In this document: positions 15,463 to 22,689 of the stretch, in pieces
How the letters are laid out: the number at the start of each line of letters is the position of its first letter
How positions within the stretch are numbered: the first letter of the stretch is position 1
DNA from: JAHJBR01 sp040757035
GTDB lineage: Archaea > Micrarchaeota > Micrarchaeia > Anstonellales > Bilamarchaeaceae
Direction of reading: 5' to 3'
NCBI GenBank assembly: GCA_040757035.1
Contig: JBFLYM010000013.1
Location: forward strand, 1 to 22,689
Length of the DNA stretch: 22,689 nt
The notes under the pieces: model-generated
The model's input: the letters and a program-made list of their open reading frames with translations, nothing else
What the model was told of the DNA's origin: nothing
Databases searched by the model: none
Made by a program: the position numbers and the translations under genes

Positions 15463-16370
15463 AATTTCAATCCTGCCACCAGCATTGGAAATGCGATTGT
15501 TGCTTCTGCATCAATAGTTACATGTTCAGCATTTTTATTTATTTTACCCCAGCTTATTGCTTCATTTGTTCTTGCGCCGCTCAAACTTCCATCCCACGGT
15601 TGCGCAGTTGTAATATATACTGCATAATCAAAACCGCCACGCAATAAATTTACACCTATTGCATGATGCTTAGAAATTCCCCCACCTAAAATTATACCGC
15701 CAGTTTTTTCTGCATTAAGAGTGATGGACGCAAGAGCATCCATATCTTTAGTGACATCTATTCCAAAATCTTTCCGCCTTTGCTTAAAGAAATATGCTTG
15801 AAGTCCTATCGCGCCATCGGTTATCCCAGGGCAGAAAATAGGAATTTTGTTTTTTGTGCACCAATATAAAAATGATTTTCTGCTGGTTAAGCTTGCGCCC
15901 ATTTCATAACAAAGCTTACTTGGACTTATTATTCTTTTTTTTATCCAAAGTTTTTCAAAAATAGAAATTATTTCTTTTTCAAAATAGATATAGTTTTTAT
16001 TAGATACAAGTATATTTCCTATGCGATTTATTCCATGTGCGTGCAGTTTGATATCATCCGTAGTAAATTCCCCCAATTTATATTTTGAATCAAAACAAGC
16101 GCGCATGAAATCATGTTCCAATGCACCAGCAGTGGTTATAATCACATCAATATATTTTTTTTTACAAAGTTCTGCAAAAAGTCCTCTAAGCCCTGATGCA
16201 ACCATATTAGCAGTAAATGTAAGATAAATCTTTGCTTTTTCTTTTTTCATTTTATTTACGAGCTTTGTTGCATACCAAAGTTTTGAAGCTTGAAAACCAG
16301 TACTAGCAAATTTTGAGATTAATTTTTTACTGTCTTTGGTATCGTCAATTGAAATATCTCGTATATCCAT
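15459..16370 (-). CDS. dys: Deoxyhypusine synthase
   Basis: Transfers the aminobutyl group of spermidine to a lysine of translation factor aIF5A, using NAD, the first step of hypusine formation; found in archaea and eukaryotes. 303 residues, slightly short. TFTANMVASGLRGLFAEL (51-68), the TTAGALEHDFMR block (79-90), HAHGINRIGN, CPGITDGAIGLQ (180-191), and the active site GGGISKHHAIGVNLLRGGFDYAVYITTAQPWDGSLSGA with catalytic Lys234 are all present. The closing DAEATIAFPMLVAGL also fits. A TATA box (16395-16403) about 29 bases upstream predicts a leaderless mRNA. Confidence 0.96.
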   Translation of the reverse strand: MDIRDISIDDTKDSKKLISKFASTGFQASKLWYATKLVNKMKKEKAKIYLTFTANMVASGLRGLFAELCKKKYIDVIITTAGALEHDFMRACFDSKYKLGEFTTDDIKLHAHGINRIGNILVSNKNYIYFEKEIISIFEKLWIKKRIISPSKLCYEMGASLTSRKSFLYWCTKNKIPIFCPGITDGAIGLQAYFFKQRRKDFGIDVTKDMDALASITLNAEKTGGIILGGGISKHHAIGVNLLRGGFDYAVYITTAQPWDGSLSGARTNEAISWGKINKNAEHVTIDAEATIAFPMLVAGLKL

Positions 16371-16394
16371 ATTGTTAAATAAATATTATTAATT

Positions 16395-16403
16395 ATTTAA
16401 ATG
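16395..16403 (-). promoter_or_regulatory. TATA-box promoter of dys
   Basis: On the minus strand ATTTAAATA lies about 29 bases before the dys ATG with A/T-rich sequence between and no ribosome binding site, which fits leaderless transcription of dys and the following membrane protein gene. Confidence 0.45.
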
Positions 16404-16439
16404 CTTGCGTTGAGAGTTTCCACTAATTATTCTAATCAA

Positions 16440-16484
16440 ACAAAAAAACGCTATAGAAAATAAAAAAAAGAAAAAAATTAAAAA
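16440..16484 (-). terminator. T-run terminator of the ino1-metK-pilin transcript
   Basis: On the minus strand, directly after the pilin gene stop, there are several runs of T (TTTTAATTTTTTTC, TTTTTTTTATTTTC, GTTTTTTTG). Such runs are the usual archaeal intrinsic stop. No stable hairpin is needed or seen. Confidence 0.45.
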
Positions 16485-16967
16485 TTACGAACACTTACCA
16501 TAGAGGCCTTTATCACCAGCCTGAGTTAAGCCGGTTACAATATTGTTATTAGCATAGCTTGTATATGTAATAACAACCTTGTTAACTTGGAATATAGTGC
16601 CCTTAGAAACTGTTGCGCACGGATTGGCACCAGTTTCGTTTCCATATATCGTTACAGCTTGCCCTGAAGCAATTTGGATCTGAGTACTACTTAGAGTTGA
16701 ATTTATTCCTACTCCATCGAATGTTATATTTGTTACATTTAGTTTGGTAGCCAATTTATTTACTAATACAATTCGTATTGAAGTGCTATCTAATCTTTTA
16801 TCTGTAATTGAAAAAGGCATTGCACCTTGCCAATATGCATTACTTTGTTGTTCTAATCCAGAAGCACCGAAGCCAGTAAATTGCCCTAAAAGTCCGATAA
16901 CTATTAAAGCAACTACAAGAACTACAGCGAGGATTACTAAATATTCTGTTGAACCTTGTCCTTTCAT
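16485..16967 (-). CDS. Class III signal peptide protein (pilin-like surface subunit)
   Basis: 160 residues. MKG followed by QGSTEYL and a hydrophobic helix (VILAVVLVVALIVIGLLG) is the class III signal peptide, cut before the Gln by an EppA-type peptidase in methanogens; the helix then packs into a pilus-like fibre. The remainder is beta-rich with four N-glycosylation sequons (NVT, NIT, NST, NET) and two cysteines (in ANPCAT and at the end, GKCS) that could pair. A perfect GGTGAT ribosome binding site lies at 16972-16977. It follows metK by 33 bases on the same strand. Its C-terminus matches the fragment at 1-129, so the genome has at least two such subunits. Pilus, adhesion or another surface role cannot be told apart. 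Confidence 0.88.
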   Translation of the reverse strand: MKGQGSTEYLVILAVVLVVALIVIGLLGQFTGFGASGLEQQSNAYWQGAMPFSITDKRLDSTSIRIVLVNKLATKLNVTNITFDGVGINSTLSSTQIQIASGQAVTIYGNETGANPCATVSKGTIFQVNKVVITYTSYANNNIVTGLTQAGDKGLYGKCS

Positions 16968-17000
16968 CTATATCACCTGCACAAAAATAGAAGAAAAGAA

Positions 17001-18170
17001 TTAAAAAGGTTTGCTATATTTTCTTGACTCCTTTTTTAGCAACTCGGCCATATCTGTTTTTTCCCAAGTAAAATCAGGGTCATTTCTTCCAAAATGACCG
17101 TATACTGCTGTTTTTTTATAAATTGGTCTTTTCAGTTTAAGTGTTTCTATTATCCATTGCGGAGTGAGCTTGAAATTCTTTTTTACTATTTCAATAATTT
17201 TTTCTTCTGGGATTTTTGCTGTTCCGAATGTTTCTACATTTATTGAAACTGGTTGAGCAATTCCTATACAATATGATATTTGAATTTCGCATTTATCAGC
17301 GAGTCCTGCTGCAACTATATTTTTTGCTACCCATCTGGCTGCATAAGCACCACTTCTATCTACTTTGCTTGGGTCCTTACCACTAAAACAACCACCGCCA
17401 TGTCTTCCAACACTTCCGTATGTATCAACAATAATTTTTCTTCCTGTGACTCCAGTATCCCCCTCTGGTCCGCCAATTACAAATTTTCCAGTTGCATTCA
17501 CATGAATTTTTGTTTCGTAATCCATCCATTTTGCACAAACCGGCTTTATTACATGTTCAAGCACATCTTTATACACGGTATGTTCATCAACTACATTTTT
17601 GTGCTGCGCAGCGATTACTATAGTAGTGATTCGTTTTGGCCTATCGTTTTCATACTCCAAAGAAACTTGTGATTTTCCATCAGGACCAAGATAAGGAAGC
17701 GTTTTATTTTTTCTTACTTCAGAAAGTTTTTGAGCAAGTCTGTGCGCAAGCATGATCGGAAGTGGCATTAATTCTGGTGTTTCATTTGTTGCGTATCCAT
17801 ACATCATCCCTTGATCTCCAGCGCCTTGTTCCTTTCCCTTCCTTTCATCAACACCTAATGCAATATTCGGACTTTGTTCATGTATCGAAACAAGAACTCC
17901 TGCATCCTGGCAATCTATTCCATATTCTGGATCTGTATAACCAATATCTCTCAATGTATCGCGTACTGTTTTTTGCACATCTACGAAACCTTTTGTAGTA
18001 ACTTCGCCAGCGCATATTACGATACCTGTTGTAGTAAGGCATTCAACAGCAACACGCGAATTTGGATCTTGTCTAAGCAATTCATCCAAAATTGCGTCGC
18101 TGATTTGATCGCATATTTTGTCAGGATGACCTTCTGTCACCGATTCTGACGTCATATATTTTTTTACCAT
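17001..18170 (-). CDS. metK: S-adenosylmethionine synthetase, bacterial type
   Basis: Forms S-adenosylmethionine from methionine and ATP. 389 residues with all three domains of the bacterial/eukaryotic family: TSESVTEGHPDKICDQISDAILD (His15, Asp17), the loop GAGDQGMMYGYA, GGPEGDTGVTGRKIIVDTYG, GGGCFSGKDPSKVDRSGAYAARW and the end GHFGRNDPDFTWEKTD. The family's GGGAFSGKD reads GGGCFSGKD. Most archaea instead carry an unrelated-looking archaeal AdoMet synthetase, so this gene suggests transfer from bacteria. GGTGAG precedes the ATG. It is 32 bases downstream of ino1, so the two probably share a transcript. Confidence 0.97.
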   Translation of the reverse strand: MVKKYMTSESVTEGHPDKICDQISDAILDELLRQDPNSRVAVECLTTTGIVICAGEVTTKGFVDVQKTVRDTLRDIGYTDPEYGIDCQDAGVLVSIHEQSPNIALGVDERKGKEQGAGDQGMMYGYATNETPELMPLPIMLAHRLAQKLSEVRKNKTLPYLGPDGKSQVSLEYENDRPKRITTIVIAAQHKNVVDEHTVYKDVLEHVIKPVCAKWMDYETKIHVNATGKFVIGGPEGDTGVTGRKIIVDTYGSVGRHGGGCFSGKDPSKVDRSGAYAARWVAKNIVAAGLADKCEIQISYCIGIAQPVSINVETFGTAKIPEEKIIEIVKKNFKLTPQWIIETLKLKRPIYKKTAVYGHFGRNDPDFTWEKTDMAELLKKESRKYSKPF

Positions 18171-18202
18171 TTCTACTCACCATTAAAGGAAGCGAACCTA
18201 CT

Positions 18203-19306
18203 TCACTGCTTGATAAAATTTTCTAACTCTTGTTTTGCATGATCATCTGACATTTGCTTTGGAGGATATTTCATTAAGAACGCGCTGGGTCCGATTAGCG
18301 CGCCCCCGATATTCTTTTCAAGTGCAAATTTTGCAATTCTTATCGCGTCTGCGATTATTCCGCCAGCATTTGCTTTGTCATCAACATTTAATTTTACTTC
18401 AATATCGTATGGAATGTTCGCCCACATCGCACCGCGCAAATGAATGAACGCAATTTTTGTATTCTTTAGAAATGGCACATAATCAGAAGGCCCTATATGA
18501 ATTTTATCCTTATCAAGCGGTGTTTTGAGCTGACTCTGCACACTTTCTGTTTTAGATATTTTTTTACTGACAAGCCGCTCGCGTTCCAGCATATTTTTGA
18601 AATCTGTATTTCCCCCGATGTTAAGTTGATAAGTGTGCGCTAAATTTCCTCCTCTATCACCAATAAGTTTCGCAAGTACGCGATGAACTATAGTTGCGCC
18701 TATCGTTCCTTTCATATCATCTCCGATTAAAGGAATTTTCGCACGCGCAAACTTTGATCTCCATTTGGAATGCGATGCAATAAAAACAGGAATTGCGTTT
18801 ATAAACGCGCACTTTGTTTCAAGCGCAACGCTAGCCCAAAATTCGGTCGCTTGTTGACTTCCCACTGGTAGATAATTTACTAAAATCTCGGTTCTGGTTT
18901 TTTTTATTTCATTCAGAATTTCTCGCTTAAGTTCGGAAACTGGTCGATTTTTTGCTGGTTTTATTATTTCGGAAACATATTTACCAACACTGTCATACTG
19001 CGGACCTTGTTTTACTATTACTCTGCTTTTTGGCAGCTTTATCCAATTCACCATATTTGGCTTTGCATAAATCGCTTGGTCTAGTGTTTTTCCGATTTTA
19101 TTTTTATCAACATCAAATGCAGAAACAACTTCTATATCGCGGACATTATACCCGGATATATTTTGATGCATTATACCAACCGCTTCGCGCTTCGGATTCT
19201 GTCTGTAATATTCTATTCCCTCTATTAAACCCGCTGCACAATTTCCGACGCCGATTATTCCAACGCGTATTTTTTTTCTTATATCTTCTTTTGTCATATC
19301 TTCCAT
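18203..19306 (-). CDS. ino1: myo-Inositol-1-phosphate synthase
   Basis: Isomerises glucose 6-phosphate to inositol 1-phosphate with bound NAD. 367 residues, the size of archaeal and actinobacterial forms rather than the longer eukaryotic ones. Motifs: the NAD site VGIIGVGNCAAGLIEGI near residue 15, SAFDVD, NYLPVGSQQATEFWA, NAIPVFIAS, IPLIGDDMKGTIGATIVHR, NIGGNTDF and the substrate block GPSDYVPFLKNTKIAFIHLRG. In archaea the product feeds inositol phospholipids and, in heat-loving species, di-inositol phosphate. GGAG lies seven bases before the ATG; an ATG nine bases further in is possible. It is the first gene of an ino1-metK-pilin run. Confidence 0.94.
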   Translation of the reverse strand: MEDMTKEDIRKKIRVGIIGVGNCAAGLIEGIEYYRQNPKREAVGIMHQNISGYNVRDIEVVSAFDVDKNKIGKTLDQAIYAKPNMVNWIKLPKSRVIVKQGPQYDSVGKYVSEIIKPAKNRPVSELKREILNEIKKTRTEILVNYLPVGSQQATEFWASVALETKCAFINAIPVFIASHSKWRSKFARAKIPLIGDDMKGTIGATIVHRVLAKLIGDRGGNLAHTYQLNIGGNTDFKNMLERERLVSKKISKTESVQSQLKTPLDKDKIHIGPSDYVPFLKNTKIAFIHLRGAMWANIPYDIEVKLNVDDKANAGGIIADAIRIAKFALEKNIGGALIGPSAFLMKYPPKQMSDDHAKQELENFIKQ

Positions 19307-19319
19307 AGTAAACTCCGTA

Positions 19320-19442
19320 AGAAATAAAAAGCTTGGTTCATAGATCCCAGAAAAAATTTAAAAAGCTTGGTAAATGAATGGCACGATTGCAGACATTTGA
19401 CCTAGTCAATAAGTCAATATGCATAGTATTTTAATTATACTA
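19320..19442. promoter_or_regulatory. Divergent promoter region between ino1 and the triosephosphate isomerase gene
   Basis: 150 bases separate the two starts. On the minus strand a TTTTTAAATTTTTT stretch (around 19350-19366) could be the ino1 TATA element. On the plus strand TAGTATTTTAATTATACTA (19424-19442), with arms TAGTAT/ATACTA, ends 14 bases before the isomerase ATG, so that gene is probably leaderless. An 11-mer AAAAAGCTTGG occurs twice (about 19326 and 19355), which may be an operator. Confidence 0.35.
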
Positions 19443-19456
19443 TTTCTAATTTTTTT

Positions 19457-20107
19457 ATGATTGTTTTGAATCTTAAGACCTATTCTCTTAGCCTGGAAAA
19501 AGCATTGGATTTTGTTGAAATTGCAGAGGAAATTTCAGAAGAAGCTAGGATCAGGATTCCAATTGCAGTTCCTTATATCCATTTAAAAGATGCTGCAAAA
19601 ATCTATAAAGATGTATTTGCCCAGCATGTGGATGATATCAAACCAGGAGCGTTCACCGGATCAATACCGGTAGAAGCAATAAAAATTGCGAAAGCTGCGG
19701 GTTCATTGCTTAATCATTCAGAAAAAAAAGTTTCATTTGAAAGAATAAAAACAACATTGAATAGGATGAATGATTTTGAACTTGAAACAATAATATGTGC
19801 AGAAAGTCAAGAAGAGGTGCTTAAAATAGGGCGTTTAAATACCAAATTTATAGCTATAGAACCTCCTGAACTTATTGGCACCGGCATATCGGTTTCTAAA
19901 GCAAAACCAGAAATTATAAAAAATACTGTTGAAACGATAGCAACGATAAATAAAGAAATACAGATATTTTGCGGTGCCGGTATAACTAATAAAGAAGATA
20001 TTCAAAAAAGCATTGAACTTGGCGCAAATGGTGTGCTTGTTGCATCTGCGTTCGTAAATTCAAAAAATCCAAAAGAATTTTTACGTTTACTTGTTTCTGC
20101 CTTTTAA
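19457..20107 (+). CDS. tpiA: Triosephosphate isomerase, archaeal type
   Basis: Interconverts dihydroxyacetone phosphate and glyceraldehyde 3-phosphate in glycolysis and gluconeogenesis. 216 residues, the short archaeal form (bacterial enzymes have about 250). The N-L-K-T-Y start gives the substrate residues Asn5 and Lys7; the electrophile His87 is in LLNHSEKK; the base Glu135 is in IAIEPPELIGTG; and the phosphate loop GANGVLVASAFV is near the end. It stands alone on the plus strand, with ino1 divergent, and overlaps the convergent glycosyltransferase gene by 21 bases. Confidence 0.96.
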   Translation: MIVLNLKTYSLSLEKALDFVEIAEEISEEARIRIPIAVPYIHLKDAAKIYKDVFAQHVDDIKPGAFTGSIPVEAIKIAKAAGSLLNHSEKKVSFERIKTTLNRMNDFELETIICAESQEEVLKIGRLNTKFIAIEPPELIGTGISVSKAKPEIIKNTVETIATINKEIQIFCGAGITNKEDIQKSIELGANGVLVASAFVNSKNPKEFLRLLVSAF

Positions 20108-21232
20108 CAAGTTTTCATAGAAGTCAATCATATCTTTTGCGCATATTTTCAAATCATATTTTTTTGCAGTTATAACCGCGTTTCTTGAAAGCCTTGCCTT
20201 ATTTTCTATTGCAAAAATTATTTTTTCAGAGAAATCTTGAGAATCAGAGAAGCAATATCCATTTTCGTTATCGTTAATATATTCAGCAGGCGCACTATTT
20301 TTTGGCACAACTGCAGGAGTTCCGCTGGCCATCGCTTCAAGCACTACAAGTCCCTGAGTATCAAAAGCAGAGGGAAATGCAAAAACATCTGCAGCACAAT
20401 AAAGGGCAGGAAGTTCATTATTAGGAATAAAACCAGGAAATATAAAATTTTCCGATAGGCCGCTATTTTTCACAAGATTGGTGTAATACTCTTCAGCCGG
20501 GCCCTTTCCTCCAATAATAAATTTCACACTCGGAATTTTATTTATCACTTTTTGTGCAGCGTCTATAAGCAGCGAAAGGTTTTTTTCCATCGCCAATCTT
20601 CCAACATAAAGCACAATCGGACCATTTATTTTATATTTTTTACTTATGAATTCGCATTCCACTTCGTGACAAAAAATATTTGTATCAATTCCACTAGGTT
20701 TCAAGACAACATTTTTTATATTGTGTTTTTCCAATATTGTTTTTGAGAAATTGCTTGGCGCTATAACCCTATCAAAATTTGAATAATACCATTCTATATA
20801 TCTCCATGCAACAGATTCCAAAAAACTTTGCAAACTTTTCTTTTCTGTTAGGTAGTGTGTTGCCTCTGAGACCATGGTATGAAAAGAAACTATTGCCGGT
20901 GCGTTTATTTTTTTTGCGGATCGAAATGCTGCAATTCCGGTAGTAGCTATTCCATGCGAATGTATGATATCTGGTCTTATCTCTTTTATCATGTTTGTTG
21001 CAGAAACAAACGGAAATAATGCAATTCTATAATCAGGATATGGTTTGAACGAAGTTGAGCTAAAATAGTGCACGCGCGGATCTTTATTTTCATCTTTTTG
21101 TTTTTTTGTTCCCGGTGCAAAAATATACACTTCATGCCCCATTTTCTCAAATAGTTGCTTGTAATTTACGATATAAGATACAACTCCATCTATATTCGGA
21201 AGATAACTGTCTGTAAAAAACGCGAGCTTCAT
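20087..21232 (-). CDS. GT4-family glycosyltransferase
   Basis: 381 residues with two Rossmann domains (GT-B fold). The N-terminus MKLAFFTDSYLPNIDGVVSYI with HSHGIAT and SFHTM resembles lipid and phosphatidylinositol glycosyltransferases of the PimB or diacylglycerol-glucosyl type. The C-terminal donor domain has VLYVGRLAMEKN, IIGGKGP, FPGFIPNNELPALYCAADVFAFPS and GLVVLEAMASGTPAV. The usual E-x7-E pair reads Asp291-x7-Glu299 (DTQGLVVLE), a conservative change of the first Glu. It probably adds a sugar from a nucleotide donor to a lipid or surface glycan at the inner membrane face; the substrate cannot be read. It lies 35 bases downstream of the PRPP synthase gene on the same strand. Confidence 0.92.
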   Translation of the reverse strand: MKLAFFTDSYLPNIDGVVSYIVNYKQLFEKMGHEVYIFAPGTKKQKDENKDPRVHYFSSTSFKPYPDYRIALFPFVSATNMIKEIRPDIIHSHGIATTGIAAFRSAKKINAPAIVSFHTMVSEATHYLTEKKSLQSFLESVAWRYIEWYYSNFDRVIAPSNFSKTILEKHNIKNVVLKPSGIDTNIFCHEVECEFISKKYKINGPIVLYVGRLAMEKNLSLLIDAAQKVINKIPSVKFIIGGKGPAEEYYTNLVKNSGLSENFIFPGFIPNNELPALYCAADVFAFPSAFDTQGLVVLEAMASGTPAVVPKNSAPAEYINDNENGYCFSDSQDFSEKIIFAIENKARLSRNAVITAKKYDLKICAKDMIDFYENLLKGRNK

Positions 21233-21267
21233 AAAATCATTTCATTAAATTTTCATCAGTTAGCGGA

Positions 21268-22101
21268 TCAGTATATTGATTTAAGCGCATCCATAAAATT
21301 TACCTCTGAAATTGAAGATGGAATGGTATTAGAAACAAATATATAATCGCTTAGATGTCCGAGCCTTTTGAGCGAGTCATTGAGGAAAAATCCGTGCGTT
21401 GCAGCGAGCGCAATTTTTCCCGCGCCGTTTTTTCTGAGATTTTCTATCGCTTTAACCATGGTTGAACCAGTAGAGATCATATCATCAATAATAAGAATAT
21501 TTTTCCCGCTTATGTCAAAATCTATTTCAATTTTTTCTATATCCCTGTAAATAATGTTTCCTTTTCCATAATCCCCGCGCGTTTTGTTCATGGATTTTCC
21601 ATTGCTCATGTAATTTGCGCCGGCATCAGGACTTATTATTTCAAAATTGCTTCCGAGTCTTTTTTTCGCATGATTTATAAGAAGATCGCTAAGCGTAATG
21701 TTTGTTACACTCATTCCACTGTATTCAAAATCGCCTACTTGCTTTAGAAAATGACAATCAAAAGTAATCACACGCGAATATCCAGCGTTTTTAAGCATAC
21801 CCATAACTACTTCAGCGCTCTTTACTTCACCCTCGCGCCATATTTTATCCTGTCTTGAATATGGAATATAAGGCGCGACAAGTTTGATAGTTTTTGCTTC
21901 TTTAAGCGCTCGCGCAATAAATATCGCCTGAATAAGCGAAGCGTTTTGAGAAGGATAAAGCCTGTGATAGACCACTACTTCTTTTCCTGCCATTAATTTT
22001 ACATCAGGAATTCGGACATAGTGATCGCCGTCGGGAAATTCTTTTATTTCAATATTCGAAGTTAGTAAATCAGAAAAATTTGGCGAGATAATTTTTTCCA
22101 T
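21268..22101 (-). CDS. prs: Ribose-phosphate pyrophosphokinase (PRPP synthase)
   Basis: Makes 5-phosphoribosyl diphosphate from ribose 5-phosphate and ATP for nucleotide, histidine and tryptophan synthesis. From the ATG at 22101 it has 277 residues, typical of archaeal forms. EFPDGDHYVRIP, the ATP-site YSRQDK, DCH and the PRPP loop IDDMISTGSTM are present; AATHGFF follows. I reject the GTG at 22110 as start because it falls inside the ribosome binding site GGAGTGA, which is correctly spaced for the ATG at 22101. Likely first gene of a transcript that continues into the glycosyltransferase gene. Confidence 0.95.
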   Translation of the reverse strand: MEKIISPNFSDLLTSNIEIKEFPDGDHYVRIPDVKLMAGKEVVVYHRLYPSQNASLIQAIFIARALKEAKTIKLVAPYIPYSRQDKIWREGEVKSAEVVMGMLKNAGYSRVITFDCHFLKQVGDFEYSGMSVTNITLSDLLINHAKKRLGSNFEIISPDAGANYMSNGKSMNKTRGDYGKGNIIYRDIEKIEIDFDISGKNILIIDDMISTGSTMVKAIENLRKNGAGKIALAATHGFFLNDSLKRLGHLSDYIFVSNTIPSSISEVNFMDALKSIY

Positions 22102-22155
22102 ATCATTCACTCCAACTTAAAGAATAAATACTTAACTGCAGATACCCAATATTAT

Positions 22156-22257
22156 GGGATCGTGAGCCAACCTGGCATGCTGCAAGCTTCGGGTGATTTT
22201 TGATGAAATTGTTAAAATCAAAAAATCCAAAAAAGCTTGTTATCTGAGTTCAAACCC
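22156..22257 (+). tRNA. tRNA-Pro (anticodon CGG) candidate with a 40-base intron after position 37; 3' part interrupted by repeat
   Basis: In order: acceptor 5' strand GGGATCG (22156-22162), T8 and G9, D arm AGCC-AACCTGGCA-TGCT with A14, G18-G19 and A21, then G26, anticodon stem CAAGC (22183-22187), loop TTCGGG with anticodon CGG (22190-22192), an intron 22194-22233, A38, the matching stem GCTTG (22235-22239), a variable loop and a T-loop TTCAAAC (22249-22255). The intron folds on itself (GATTTTTGAT with ATCAAAAAATC, one bulged A). Position 37/38 is the common archaeal intron site; I do not see a textbook bulge-helix-bulge. The T-stem and acceptor 3' strands are missing: from 22255 the sequence is the hairpin repeat. 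It may be a tRNA broken by the repeat, or one whose 3' end lies beyond the array. Confidence 0.6.
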
Positions 22258-22432
22258 ATATCCCTTTTTCTTTTTCTAAAAGAAAAAGGTCTAAGGGGTT
22301 AACCCCAAAAGAAAAACAGATGTTGAATAATACAACAAGATCTGTATCAACCCCAAAAGAAAAAACGATTCGTTGGGGGAGGGTCAGGAGGACCCTCAAA
22401 CTGGGGAGGGGGTTTCCCCCTCCGCGGTTCGG
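22255..22432 (+). repeat. Interspersed hairpin repeat, long form (copy 2)
   Basis: Same ends as copy 1 at 4511 (CCCATATCCC ... CTCCGCGGTTCGG), 178 bases. Stems: CCTTTTTCTTTT/AAAAGAAAAAGG (22263-22289), the palindrome GGGGTTAACCCC, ACAGAT/ATCTGT enclosing GTTG/CAAC, AACGATTCGTT, GAGGGTC/GACCCTC, and GGAGGGGG-TTT-CCCCCTCC. Internally AACCCCAAAAGAAAAA occurs twice. It directly follows the tRNA T-loop and begins a tandem array with a 179-base period. Confidence 0.92.
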
Positions 22433-22433
22433 A

Positions 22434-22689
22434 CCCATATCCCTTTTTCTTTTTCTAAAAGAAAAAGGTCTAAGGGGTTAACCCCAAAAGAAAAACAGAT
22501 GTTGAATAATACAACAAGATCTGTATCAACCCCAAAAGAAAAAACGATTCGTTGGGGGANNNNNNNNNNNNNNNNNNNNNNNNNNNNNNNNNNNNNNNNN
22601 NNNNNNNNNNNNNNNNNNNNNNNNNNNNNNNNNNNNNNNNNNNNNNNNNNNNNNNNNNNGGGTCAGGAAGACCCTCAAACTGGGGAGGG
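22434..22689 (+). repeat. Hairpin repeat, tandem copy 3 and a further partial copy, broken by assembly gap
   Basis: From 22434 the sequence repeats copy 2 base for base as far as 22559, where the Ns begin. After the gap, 22660-22689 matches the repeat's later part but with one change (GTCAGGAAGACCC instead of GTCAGGAGGACCC), so it may belong to another copy. Confidence 0.9.
22560..22659. other. Assembly gap of 100 Ns inside the repeat array
   Basis: Exactly 100 Ns, a common placeholder for a gap of unknown size. It falls within a tandem repeat, so the true number of copies and the sequence beyond are unknown. Confidence 0.95.

Noticed and set aside
22250..22438. 62-codon minus-strand open frame in the terminal repeat
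   Set aside because: Its whole length is the repeat unit; the frame follows from the repeat sequence and resembles no protein.
22255..22689. CRISPR array
   Set aside because: The repeating unit is 179 bp with no spacer variation between copies and no cas genes in view.

Overview
The window reads as part of an archaeal chromosome that is fairly AT-rich. The archaeal call rests on several signals: deoxyhypusine synthase (found in archaea and eukaryotes), a short archaeal-type triosephosphate isomerase, inositol-1-phosphate synthase, two proteins of the class III signal peptide (QGSTEYL) pilin type, GGTGAT-type ribosome binding sites, TATA boxes about 25 bases upstream of start codons (leaderless mRNAs), and a tRNA-Pro candidate with an intron after position 37. 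MetK is of the bacterial type, so some genes look transferred. A DPANN-like lineage is possible but cannot be shown from this window.

Layout. 1-1431 (+): the end of a pilin-like gene, then a surface protein of beta-sandwich repeats with a C-terminal anchor. 1425-3035 (-): CTP synthase. 3164-4473: an AAA/DUF4143-like ATPase gene bounded by perfect 45-bp direct repeats, followed at 4511-4632 by a hairpin-rich interspersed repeat. 4714-8125 (+): argJ, argB, argD. 8127-11393 (+): a G+C-richer iron block (DtxR-type regulator, two FeoA, FeoB) with CCTAAA-box operator candidates. 11394-11776: a non-coding stretch with long, partly crossing complementary helices. 11804-14871 (+): argC, argG, pcm. 14953-16370 (-): deoxyhypusine synthase and a translationally coupled membrane protein. 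16485-19306 (-): inositol-1-phosphate synthase, MetK and a class III signal peptide protein. 19457-20107 (+): triosephosphate isomerase. 20087-22101 (-): a GT4 glycosyltransferase and PRPP synthase. 22156-22689: the tRNA-Pro candidate running into a tandem array of the same hairpin repeat, broken by a 100-N assembly gap.

How the genes work together. argJ/B/D/C/G give the acetylated-ornithine cycle and argininosuccinate synthesis; argF and argH are not in the window. The iron block interrupts this arginine cluster and looks like a self-regulated ferrous iron uptake module acquired as a unit. The pilin genes and the Ig-like surface protein carry many N-glycosylation sequons and point to a glycosylated cell surface. 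Ino1 and the GT4 enzyme could supply inositol or glycosyl lipid headgroups.

The least ordinary parts are the repeat-bounded ATPase gene, the hairpin repeat family and its junction with the tRNA gene, and the structured region downstream of feoB.
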